Part shown: positions 8,825 to 16,261 of the stretch, one piece after another
Numbering within the stretch: the first letter of the stretch is position 1
How the letters are laid out: each line of letters begins with the position of its first letter
NCBI GenBank assembly: GCA_964395715.1
Contig: CAYNAU010000001.1
Location: 558,001-622,000 of the forward strand
Source of the DNA: Porticoccus sp964395715
GTDB taxonomy: Bacteria > Pseudomonadota > Gammaproteobacteria > Pseudomonadales > Porticoccaceae
DNA length: 64,000 bases
Direction: 5' to 3'
Position numbers and translations under genes: made by a program
Notes under the pieces: generated by a model
Told to the model about the DNA's origin: nothing
The model's database searches: none
Seen by the model: the letters and a program-made list of their open reading frames with translations, nothing else

Positions 8825-9736
8825 ATGAAATACAACAACATTCTAGAAACCATCGGCAATACGCCCCATGTTCGCCTGGGAAAACTTTTCCCGGGGGACG
8901 TAAGCGTCTGGATGAAAGTGGAACGCTTTAATCCGGGTTCCAGCATCAAGGACCGGATCGGGCTGGCCATGCTGGAAGACGCCGAGGAAAAAGGCCTGAT
9001 CAATCAAGATACGGTGATTATTGAGCCAACCTCCGGCAACACGGGCATCGGTCTGGCGCTGGCCTGCGCGGTGAAAGGTTACCGCCTGGTGTTGACCATG
9101 CCGGAATCCATGTCGATTGAACGGCGCCGATACCTCAAAGCGCTCGGTGCAGAACTGGTGCTGACCCCCAAAGAGCTGGGTATGGGTGGCACCATTGCCA
9201 AAGCCAACGAGTTGTTGGAAGAAACAGACAATGCCTGGATGCCACAACAGTTCAACAACCCCGCCAACGTCAAGGTACACCGGGAAACCACCGCCCAGGA
9301 AATTCTCGCTGATTTTCCCGAAGGCATTGATTACCTGATTACGGGGGTGGGTACCGGTGGCCACATTACCGGTTGCGCCGAAGTGCTGAAGGAAAAATTT
9401 CCCAATACCTGTGTATTGGCGGTAGAGCCGGAAAAATCGCCGGTCATCAGTGGTGGAGAGAAAGGACTTCATCGCATCCAGGGTATTGGTGCCGGCTTCA
9501 TCCCCCAAGTGCTCAATACGGACATTCTGGATGGCACTATTCTTGTCTCCGAGGAAGATTCTTTTGAAATGGCAAGGCGGTGCGCCAGGGAAGAGGGGAT
9601 ATTTGTCGGCATCTCCTCCGGTGCCAGCCTGGCAGCCGTTAGTCAGAAGCTTGCGGACATTCCCCCGGGCAGTCAGGTGATGGTCTTTAGTTACGATACC
9701 GGCGAACGCTACCTGTCCATAGAAGATCTTTTTTAA
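8825..9736 (+). CDS. cysM: Cysteine synthase B (O-acetylserine sulfhydrylase, CysM type)
   Basis: PLP enzyme that makes cysteine from O-acetylserine (CysM forms can also use thiosulfate). It has 303 residues. The PLP lysine is Lys42 in NPGSSIKDRIG, the phosphate/substrate loop is PTSGNTGIGLA, and the glycine loop GVGTGGHITG is intact. The C-terminal SSGASLAAV holds the serine that contacts the PLP ring nitrogen. The sequence GNTPHVRLG at the N-terminus and the length favour CysM over CysK. A terminator lies 35 bases after the stop. Confidence 0.95.
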   Translation: MKYNNILETIGNTPHVRLGKLFPGDVSVWMKVERFNPGSSIKDRIGLAMLEDAEEKGLINQDTVIIEPTSGNTGIGLALACAVKGYRLVLTMPESMSIERRRYLKALGAELVLTPKELGMGGTIAKANELLEETDNAWMPQQFNNPANVKVHRETTAQEILADFPEGIDYLITGVGTGGHITGCAEVLKEKFPNTCVLAVEPEKSPVISGGEKGLHRIQGIGAGFIPQVLNTDILDGTILVSEEDSFEMARRCAREEGIFVGISSGASLAAVSQKLADIPPGSQVMVFSYDTGERYLSIEDLF

Positions 9737-9771
9737 GTCTTCCTGCCTGATAGTTGTAGGCCCGATGATAG

Positions 9772-9798
9772 AAAGCCCCGGAGTTCCGGGGTTTTTTT
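9772..9798 (+). terminator. Intrinsic terminator of cysM
   Basis: CCCCGG (9776-9781) pairs with CCGGGG (9786-9791) around a 4-base loop; the stem extends through a G-T pair and three A-T pairs, and a run of seven T follows at 9792-9798. Confidence 0.88.
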
Positions 9799-9850
9799 CG
9801 AGCGTCCAAACAACAACTACAATTAAAAGGAAAAGGAGAAAGGGGTGGTT

Positions 9851-10753
9851 ATGAAAAAAATGCTGAAGAATTTTGTGTTGGCAGTTGTGTTATCTAATGG
9901 CACCACGGCGTTTGCAGAGCATCATTGGGAAACCGTTAACTACCAGGCCACGAAGGTCAGTGAAAACATTTATGCCCTGATGGCGGAGGGAGGCAACCTC
10001 GGTGTGTCCATTGGAGAAGATGGCACCTTTCTGATTGACGATCAGTTTGCCCCGCTGACGCGCAAACTGTTGTGGCAGATCGGTGAACTGGGCGGTGGTA
10101 CGCCCAGGTTTCTGGTCAATACCCACTGGCATTTTGACCACACGGGGGGAAATGAAAACCTGGGGGCGGAAGGAACCCTGATCGTTGCCCACGATAACGT
10201 CAGAAAGCAACTTTCCCACGACAACCATATCTCCGCCTTTAAACGGGACATTCCGGCGCTCTCAAGAGAAGGCTTGCCGGTAATGACTTTCAGCCACGAC
10301 ACGACGTTTCATATCAATCAGGACACCATCCATGTATTCCACGTGGCGAATGCCCATACAGATGGTGATGCCGTGGTGCATTTCCAGCAGTCAAATGTTA
10401 TTCACGCCGGGGATATCTGGTTCAATGGCTTCTACCCGTTTATTGATGTCGAACATGGTGGCAACTTGGCGGGGGTGATCACGGCCAGTGAACGGATCAT
10501 TGCCCTCTCGGATGAGCAGACAAGAATAATTCCCGGGCATGGGCCTGTGGGTAACCGCGCCGAGCTAATGGCTTACCGGGATATGTTGGTCGGCGTATTC
10601 AACACACTCCGTGCATTGCAGGCAGAGGGTAAATCGCTAGAGGAAGTGATCGCCATGCAGCCTATAAAATCTTACGAAGAGCAGTGGGGTGACGGGTTCC
10701 TGTCAACGGAACAATGGCTTGGCATTATTTATAGTGGCTTGGGAAACAAATAG
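9851..10753 (+). CDS. Secreted metallo-beta-lactamase-fold hydrolase
   Basis: About 300 residues with a Sec signal peptide (basic MKKMLKNF, hydrophobic core, likely cleavage after A-F-A). The metal site is HWHFDH at residues 92-97, followed by TGGNEN; further ligands are in VANAHTDGDAVVHF, HAGDIWFNG and IIPGHGPVG. This pattern fits the class B-like or cyclase-like MBL hydrolases found in the periplasm of marine gammaproteobacteria. The substrate cannot be read from sequence, and it need not be a beta-lactamase. Start is the ATG at 9851 or the GTG at 9845; a purine-rich AGGAGAAAGGGG precedes both. It lies 2 bases before the GNAT gene. Confidence 0.85.
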   Translation: MKKMLKNFVLAVVLSNGTTAFAEHHWETVNYQATKVSENIYALMAEGGNLGVSIGEDGTFLIDDQFAPLTRKLLWQIGELGGGTPRFLVNTHWHFDHTGGNENLGAEGTLIVAHDNVRKQLSHDNHISAFKRDIPALSREGLPVMTFSHDTTFHINQDTIHVFHVANAHTDGDAVVHFQQSNVIHAGDIWFNGFYPFIDVEHGGNLAGVITASERIIALSDEQTRIIPGHGPVGNRAELMAYRDMLVGVFNTLRALQAEGKSLEEVIAMQPIKSYEEQWGDGFLSTEQWLGIIYSGLGNK

Positions 10754-10755
10754 AG

Positions 10756-11322
10756 ATGCTAGAGTATCGTGCTGCAAAGAAAGAGGACTGCCGAATAATT
10801 ACAGAGCTGTACAGCATTTCCTCTGACGGTGTAGCAGATTACATTTGGACAAAACTGGCAGAGGACGGAGAAAATATTCATGATGTCGGACAGAGGCGTT
10901 ATGAAAATGAAGACAGTGTTTTTAGCTATAAAAATTGTATTGTTGTTGAAAAAGATAAAAAAATAATTGGTATGTTGGTGGCATTTCCAATAATTTGTGA
11001 TGGTTCTGTCTCGGATGATCCCGTGTTGGCGCCCTACAGCCGATTGGAAGCCGACAACAGTTTTTACATTTGCGGAGTTGCGGTGTTACCGGAATATCGC
11101 GGGTTGGGTATAGGCACTGAGCTAATGCAACTGGCTGAACAGCAAGCAAAACTTCGCAAATTTAATACCCTGAGTCTGGTAGTGTTTGAAGAGAATGAGG
11201 GTGCGGTCAGGCTGTATGAAAAGCTTGGCTACAAAGAAATTCAACGGGAAAAAATTGTGCCAGACCCGCTGATTCACTACACCGGTGATGCTGTTTTAAT
11301 GATAAAAATTTTGAGCAAATAA
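10756..11322 (+). CDS. GNAT family N-acetyltransferase
   Basis: A 188-residue acetyltransferase with the acetyl-CoA pyrophosphate loop YRGLGIGTELM near residues 112-122, and the typical later block of a GNAT domain ending in LYEKLGYKEI. Which amine it acetylates is unknown. It starts 2 bases after the MBL gene and its stop abuts the next start (11322/11323), so the three genes form one operon. From about 10900 the composition becomes A+T-rich with many AAA, ATT and TTT codons, unlike the neighbouring genes. Confidence 0.88.
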   Translation: MLEYRAAKKEDCRIITELYSISSDGVADYIWTKLAEDGENIHDVGQRRYENEDSVFSYKNCIVVEKDKKIIGMLVAFPIICDGSVSDDPVLAPYSRLEADNSFYICGVAVLPEYRGLGIGTELMQLAEQQAKLRKFNTLSLVVFEENEGAVRLYEKLGYKEIQREKIVPDPLIHYTGDAVLMIKILSK

Positions 11323-12114
11323 ATGGCTGTAAAATATCAACTATCAGGAATATTCTTTGTAATTATATTTGCCCTGATTATAGCCTTATTTTTTATTACA
11401 ACAGATCCAATACCACAGCCCAAAAATTACAATATTTTTTCAGATCAAAGAAATTTTTTTGGTATTAATAATTTTTTCAATATCATTTCCAGTCTGCCAT
11501 TTCTAGTCATTGGAGTAGTGGGTATTTATCTGGATAAAACCCGAAAGTTAGTTCACGATAATTTTACAAAAACACCCGTCTACCGTATCTTTTTTTACGC
11601 TGTATTTTGTATTGGCCTGGGTTCCGGTTATTTTCATGTGGCCCCAGATAATGATCGGCTGGTGTGGGACCGGTTACCGATGAGTGTGGCATTCATGTCC
11701 CTGACCTGTGGGCTGGTAGCAGAGCATGGCCATCGCGCCTTGCAGCGGTGGCTGTTGTATCCATTGATTCTGATCGGTGTGATGTCAGTTGGCTACTGGC
11801 ATATCACGGAACAGATGGGCCGTGGAGATCTGCGTGCCTATTTACTGGTACAGTTTCTTCCCCTGGTGGGCATACCGATGATCATGTTGATGCGGTCATC
11901 CCGCTTTACCCGGTCCGGGGATATTGGCTGGGTACTGTTCTGTTACCTGCTGGCAAAACTCTTTGAAGTTTTTGATAGTGACATTTATCACTGGTCCGGG
12001 ATGGTCAGCGGACACACCCTTAAGCATCTGCTCGCGGCCTTGGGGTTGCTGGTGTTTTTAAGAATGCTTTACTGCCGCAAGGCAAAAGATAGCATTCCAC
12101 TATCAAAAGTATAA
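11323..12114 (+). CDS. Ceramidase-like integral membrane protein
   Basis: A 263-residue protein with about seven membrane segments. Conserved polar positions sit at membrane edges: GSGYFHVAPDNDRLVWDRLP and, near the C-terminus, HWSGMVSGHTLKHLLAA. These Asp/His/Ser positions match the alkaline ceramidase/CREST hydrolase superfamily, whose members bind zinc in the membrane. Whether the bacterial version cleaves an amide lipid is not shown by sequence. The first half is A+T-rich (long runs such as AATATTTTTT), the second half is closer to the host average. It begins directly after the GNAT stop. Confidence 0.75.
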   Translation: MAVKYQLSGIFFVIIFALIIALFFITTDPIPQPKNYNIFSDQRNFFGINNFFNIISSLPFLVIGVVGIYLDKTRKLVHDNFTKTPVYRIFFYAVFCIGLGSGYFHVAPDNDRLVWDRLPMSVAFMSLTCGLVAEHGHRALQRWLLYPLILIGVMSVGYWHITEQMGRGDLRAYLLVQFLPLVGIPMIMLMRSSRFTRSGDIGWVLFCYLLAKLFEVFDSDIYHWSGMVSGHTLKHLLAALGLLVFLRMLYCRKAKDSIPLSKV

Positions 12115-12191
12115 ATTTAATCAAATTGAGCTATGGCGCGCAGAAGTTCTATAGTGAAGGCTATTGATGACATACGAAGAGGAGGTTCATC

Positions 12192-12446
12192 ATGCAGCGA
12201 TTCACAATTTTTGGACATGACGCATGTGGTTTCTGTCGCCAGGCAAAGGCGGTCATGGAGGCAAAAGAGCTGCCGTTCCGTTATGTCAATATTCATGAAG
12301 AAGGCATAACACCGGCTGACCTGGCTAAAACCGTCGGCAAACCGGTCAATACTGTGCCGCAAATCTTCCATGGGGAGCAGTACGTGGGCGGATATCAGGA
12401 ATTGACCAAATACCTGGAGACCCTGAAAGAGGAAAACGGGGCCTGA
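12192..12446 (+). CDS. Glutaredoxin-like protein (GrxA/GrxC type)
   Basis: An 84-residue thioredoxin-fold protein. The active site is C-G-F-C at residues 12-15 (in HDACGFCRQAK), the cis-proline is in TVPQIF, and the GSH-binding G-G follows in VGGYQEL. The CGFC dipeptide is less common than CPYC and may shift its redox potential. The ATG at 12192 follows a near-perfect GAGGAGG ribosome site. It stands alone, 77 bases after the ceramidase-like gene and convergent with yciA. Confidence 0.9.
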   Translation: MQRFTIFGHDACGFCRQAKAVMEAKELPFRYVNIHEEGITPADLAKTVGKPVNTVPQIFHGEQYVGGYQELTKYLETLKEENGA

Positions 12447-12458
12447 TCCCCGCTCTGG

Positions 12459-12881
12459 CTAGCCCTCTATACTACCCGAAAGCTGTTTATCCACCTTTCG
12501 GGTATTTCCCTTTTCGTCAATGGCGACAAACACAAACTGGCCTTCCGTAACTTTGGCGGGCTCGTTGGTGGATTCGATATTGATCCAGACTTCGACATTG
12601 ATACTCATGGAGCTGCGGCCCACTTCCATGAGTTCGCAATAGCAGCTGACGATAGCGCCCACCGGCACCGGACGCAAAAAAGCCATTTCACTGATGGCGA
12701 CGGTGGCCACTCTTCCCCTGGCAATACGTTGGGCCATGATGGCGCTGCCGAGGTCCATTTGAGACATAAGCCAGCCGCCAAAAATATCTCCGCTGGCGTT
12801 GGTGTCCTTGGGCATGGCAATGGTTTGCAGGGTCAATTCCCCGCAGGGTGCAGGTGGTTGATTGATGGTGCTCACAGACAA
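12459..12881 (-). CDS. yciA: Acyl-CoA thioesterase, YciA family
   Basis: A single hot-dog domain thioesterase of 140 residues that hydrolyses a broad range of acyl-CoAs. The N-terminal block LQTIAMPKDTNASGDIFGGW holds the catalytic Asp region of the YciA group, followed by VGAIVSCYCELMEVGRSSM. It is leftward, convergent with the glutaredoxin gene (12-base gap), and 38 bases downstream of the TRAP permease gene. Confidence 0.92.
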   Translation of the reverse strand: MSVSTINQPPAPCGELTLQTIAMPKDTNASGDIFGGWLMSQMDLGSAIMAQRIARGRVATVAISEMAFLRPVPVGAIVSCYCELMEVGRSSMSINVEVWINIESTNEPAKVTEGQFVFVAIDEKGNTRKVDKQLSGSIEG

Positions 12882-12919
12882 TTCCTCTTTTTTATTGGTT
12901 TAGGTGGGTCACTTAATGC

Positions 12920-14290
12920 CTAAAAAACGGCACTAGGCAGCCATGTGGCGAGCCCCGGCCATAGCGCGAGCATCAATAAGAGTAGCAGTTGAATCATGAT
13001 GAAGGGGATCACACCACGGTAGATATCCCCTGTTTTTACCGAGGCAGGCGCAACACCGCGAAGATAGAACAGTGCGAAACCGAATGGTGGTGTCAGAAAA
13101 GACGTCTGCAGGTTAATGGCGATCATGATGCCAAGCCAGATGGGGTCGAGGCCCATGGCCAGCAGCACTGGCGCCACGATGGGCACCACGACAAACGTGA
13201 TCTCAATAAAGTCGAGAATAAAGCCCAGCAGGAAAATCACCAGCATGACCACCAGCGTGGCGCCAATCACCCCGCCGGGGATGTGGTTAAACAGGTGGGC
13301 AACCAGCTCCTCACCACCGAAGCCGCGAAACACCAGTGAAAAGACCGCAGCGCCAATCAGGATCAGAAACACCATAGCGGTAATTTCAGTAGTAGAGCGC
13401 GTGACTTCCCGGAGGCGCGGCAGGTCTAGTTGGCCCCGCCATATGGCCAGGAGTGTTGCACCCAATGCGCCAACACCTGCAGCCTCGGTGGGTGTGGCAG
13501 CCCCTTTCAGGATGGAGCCGAGCACCGCAACGATCAGAATTACCGGAGGTAACAGGCTGCGAAGCAGCCTTGTGGCGCTGATTTGCGAGTCATCTGCAGA
13601 ATATGCAACGGGAGCAGAATCGGGCCTCAGCCGGGAAATAAACAACAAGTAACCGATATACAGGGAGACCAGTACCAGGCCTGGAATGATGGCGCCTACA
13701 AACAGATCACCAATGGAGACGGTTTTTGGTGTAAAAATGCCCTGGCTCAATTGCGCCTGCTGGTATGCACTGGAGAGGATATCTCCCAGCAGAACCAGCG
13801 CGATGGAGGGCGGAATTATCTGGCCAAGAGTGCCGGTCGCACAGATGGCGCCAGTGGCCAGTGCTGGGTCGTAACCGCGTTTCAGCATAGTGGGCAGTGA
13901 CATGAGCCCCATGGTGACCACCGTCGCGCCGACAATGCCGGTGCTGGCGGCCAGCAGCATGCCCACCACTACCACCGAAATACCCAGGCCACCTTTAAAC
14001 TTGCCAAACAGCAAGGCCATGCTGTCCAGCAGGTCTTCGGCCAGTTTGGACTTCTCCAGCATTACCCCCATCAATACAAACAACGGCACGGCGATCAACG
14101 TGGTGTTGTCCATGGTGCCATACAGGCGATTGGGGAGTGCATGCAGGAAAGACATGTCAAAGTGGCCGCTGGCACTGCCCACCAGGGCGAACAGCAGTGC
14201 CGTGCCGGCAAGGGTAAGAGCGACCGGGTAGCCGGCCATCAGCACCAGGCAGACGACAGCAAACATGAACAGGGGTATGAATTCGCCCAT
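12920..14290 (-). CDS. TRAP transporter large permease (DctM family)
   Basis: The 12-14 segment membrane subunit of a tripartite ATP-independent periplasmic transporter; it moves organic acids using a sodium or proton gradient. It has 456 residues, mostly hydrophobic, with the DctM blocks GVMLEKSKLAEDLLDSM, FKGGLGISVV and GAICATGTLGQIIPPSI, and near the end LQTSFLTPPFGFALFYLRG. The substrate is set by the binding protein, which is not in the window. It overlaps the small permease stop by one base (TGATG). Confidence 0.93.
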   Translation of the reverse strand: MGEFIPLFMFAVVCLVLMAGYPVALTLAGTALLFALVGSASGHFDMSFLHALPNRLYGTMDNTTLIAVPLFVLMGVMLEKSKLAEDLLDSMALLFGKFKGGLGISVVVVGMLLAASTGIVGATVVTMGLMSLPTMLKRGYDPALATGAICATGTLGQIIPPSIALVLLGDILSSAYQQAQLSQGIFTPKTVSIGDLFVGAIIPGLVLVSLYIGYLLFISRLRPDSAPVAYSADDSQISATRLLRSLLPPVILIVAVLGSILKGAATPTEAAGVGALGATLLAIWRGQLDLPRLREVTRSTTEITAMVFLILIGAAVFSLVFRGFGGEELVAHLFNHIPGGVIGATLVVMLVIFLLGFILDFIEITFVVVPIVAPVLLAMGLDPIWLGIMIAINLQTSFLTPPFGFALFYLRGVAPASVKTGDIYRGVIPFIMIQLLLLLMLALWPGLATWLPSAVF

Positions 14291-14847
14291 CAGATCATCC
14301 CCTCCTGCTGTGTGCCGGTATGGCCGCCACCGATACCACAGAAAAAGAGCAGGTTTTTGATGAATTCAGCAATCCCCTGCAGTAACAGGGTGACCGGCAT
14401 GACCAACAGCAGGGTTTTCAGCAGGTAGACCCAGGGTAGGCCTCGGGCTTCTTTTGACACTTCACCGATGGCCCAACTGCTGGCCACGTAATCCCAGCAA
14501 AAGATCAGAATCAGGAGAGAGACCGGGATTAAAAACAGTATGGTGCCCAGCGCGTCCACCAACGCCTGGGTGCGGGCACTGAAACGTTGATAGAGAATAT
14601 CCACCCGCACATGCCCCCCACGTTTCAGGGTGTATGCGGCGCCAAGCAGAAATAACAAGCTGTGCAGGTAGGTGACAGACTCCTGAAGGGCTATCGAGCC
14701 GGTTTCCAGAAAATAGCGCATCACCACGATTACACAGGTAAGTAGCATCATGATCAGGGTTAGCCAGGCAATCAGTTGACCGGTTTTTTCGGTAAAACAG
14801 TCTATGCCTCTGGCCAATGATTCCAGTAAGCGGGTGGGGTTGGACAT
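14290..14847 (-). CDS. TRAP transporter small permease (DctQ family)
   Basis: Four-helix DctQ subunit of 185 residues. A conserved region contains RYFLETGSIALQESVTYLH and LKRGGHVRVDILYQ, both standard for DctQ. It is the first gene of the pair, read leftward, and overlaps dctM by one base. No DctP binding-protein gene lies next to it: upstream is the divergent pst promoter, downstream is yciA. The solute-binding partner must be elsewhere or lost. Confidence 0.88.
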   Translation of the reverse strand: MSNPTRLLESLARGIDCFTEKTGQLIAWLTLIMMLLTCVIVVMRYFLETGSIALQESVTYLHSLLFLLGAAYTLKRGGHVRVDILYQRFSARTQALVDALGTILFLIPVSLLILIFCWDYVASSWAIGEVSKEARGLPWVYLLKTLLLVMPVTLLLQGIAEFIKNLLFFCGIGGGHTGTQQEGMI

Positions 14848-14936
14848 GGTCTTTGTAAGATCTCCAGCAACAGCCGTCCATTATAAGGCCATATCTGGAG
14901 CGACACGAAGAAAGCCTTTTTGGCACCTGTTAACGG

Positions 14937-14992
14937 CTGTAACATTAATGTCATATTGTATTCATATAGTTGTCACGAAAGCGGAATAGCAT
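14937..14992 (+). promoter_or_regulatory. Four-unit Pho box and -10 of the pst operon
   Basis: Four 7-bp units occur with exact 4-bp spacers (11-bp period): CTGTAAC 14937-14943, ATGTCAT 14948-14954, TATTCAT 14959-14965 and TTGTCAC 14970-14976. The E. coli consensus unit is CTGTCAT. A -10-like TAGCAT is at 14987-14992, 10 bases after the last unit and with no good -35, the layout of PhoB-activated promoters where the box replaces the -35. It should turn on pstS when phosphate is scarce. Confidence 0.8.
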
Positions 14993-15029
14993 GTCGTTCG
15001 ATGTTTAACGATAAGCCTTGGAGGCAACA

Positions 15030-16154
15030 GTGAAATACACTCAGAAATTAGCAATTGCCGGTGCCGTCATGGCGCTGTCTATGGCCAGCACCAGTGTGCT
15101 TGCCGCCGCCCGTGATTATGTGAGCATTGTCGGCTCTTCAACCGTTTACCCCTTTGCCACCGTAGTCGCAGAGCGTTTTGGCAAGGCAACCGGCAACCCG
15201 ACACCTAAAGTTGAATCCACCGGTTCCGGTGGCGGCATGAAACTGTTCTGTGCCGGTGTTGGCACCAAGCACGCCGACATTACCAACTCCTCACGTCGTA
15301 TCAAAAAATCCGAGTTCGACATGTGCCAGGAAAATGGCGTAAAAGACATTATCGAAGTGCAAATTGGCTTCGATGGCATTGTCGTGGCCAACTCTGTCGA
15401 TGCGCCGCACATGAACCTGACCCGTAAGGATCTGTACCTTGCCCTGGCAGCAAAAGTTCCTGGCACTGATGGCAAGCTCATCGATAACCCGTACAAAACC
15501 TGGAAAGACGTTAACCCGGTGTTGCCTGCAACCAATATTGAAGTGCTTGGTCCTCCTCCCACTTCCGGTACCCGCGATGCATTTGCCGAACTGGCGATGG
15601 AAGGCGGCGCCAAGAAGTTTGAAGATCTGAAAACCCTGCGTGGTTCAACAGATGAAGCCGAAATCAAATCCCTGATGGCCAAGCTGGGTATTCCCGAAAA
15701 TGCCTTCAACAAGAAGGGAAAAAAGGTATTCCAGGCTGTGGCTCACGCCATCCGTGAAGACGGCCACTACATCGAAGCCGGTGAAAACGACAACCTGATC
15801 ATTCAGAAACTGGAAGCCAACCACGCGGCCCTGGGTATCTTCGGATTCTCTTTCCTGGATCAGAACAGCGACGTGGTTCAGGGTTCCACCATCGAAGGTG
15901 TGAATCCGGAGTTTGAAACCATTGCTGACAAGTCTTACAGCATCTCGCGCCCGCTTTACTTCTATGTGAAAAAAGCTCACATCGGGGTAGTTCCTGGCAT
16001 TGATGGCTACCTGGCGGAATTTACTGCCGAAAAAGCCTGGGGCGAAGATGGCTACCTGGCGGAAAAGGGCATGATTCCGATGCCGACAGCACTTCGCACC
16101 TCAATCGGTGCTGATGTGATTAACCAGAAGCCAATGACTGCTGATGGTTTATAA
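15030..16154 (+). CDS. pstS: Phosphate ABC transporter substrate-binding protein
   Basis: Periplasmic phosphate-binding protein of the Pst system, 374 residues. A Sec signal peptide runs from the start to about V-L-A-A. Phosphate-binding blocks are GSSTVYPFATVVAERFG, STGSGGGMKLFCAG with DITNSSRRI, and PPPTSGTRDAFAEL. I choose the GTG at 15030 because GGAGG lies about 7 bases upstream; a TTG at 15018 would overlap that ribosome site. A Pho box array sits upstream and a hairpin follows before pstC, fitting higher expression of PstS than of the permeases. Confidence 0.95.
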   Translation: MKYTQKLAIAGAVMALSMASTSVLAAARDYVSIVGSSTVYPFATVVAERFGKATGNPTPKVESTGSGGGMKLFCAGVGTKHADITNSSRRIKKSEFDMCQENGVKDIIEVQIGFDGIVVANSVDAPHMNLTRKDLYLALAAKVPGTDGKLIDNPYKTWKDVNPVLPATNIEVLGPPPTSGTRDAFAELAMEGGAKKFEDLKTLRGSTDEAEIKSLMAKLGIPENAFNKKGKKVFQAVAHAIREDGHYIEAGENDNLIIQKLEANHAALGIFGFSFLDQNSDVVQGSTIEGVNPEFETIADKSYSISRPLYFYVKKAHIGVVPGIDGYLAEFTAEKAWGEDGYLAEKGMIPMPTALRTSIGADVINQKPMTADGL

Positions 16155-16200
16155 GATTCACAGCAACACTACGTGGCTTCTCCCACACGCTGATGAAGTT

Positions 16201-16233
16201 GGGCCTGGCATAAGCCAGGCCCTGTTTTTCTTT
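16201..16233 (+). terminator. Hairpin between pstS and pstC (partial terminator)
   Basis: A perfect 9-bp stem GGGCCTGGC (16201-16209) / GCCAGGCCC (16214-16222) with loop ATAA is followed by TGTTTTTCTTT. It has terminator form but lies inside the pst operon, so it more likely reduces read-through into pstC and protects the pstS 3' end. Confidence 0.75.
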
Positions 16234-16261
16234 ATAACCGGTAATTGTTGGTAACACCGAT

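Noticed and set aside
8843..9508. 221-codon antisense frame inside cysM
   Set aside because: Opposite-strand reading of a well-conserved enzyme gene; His- and Gln-rich product of the sort produced by codon bias.
12437..12452. CGGGG/CCCCG hairpin at the end of the glutaredoxin gene
   Set aside because: A 5-bp stem without a T-run; too weak to call as a terminator.
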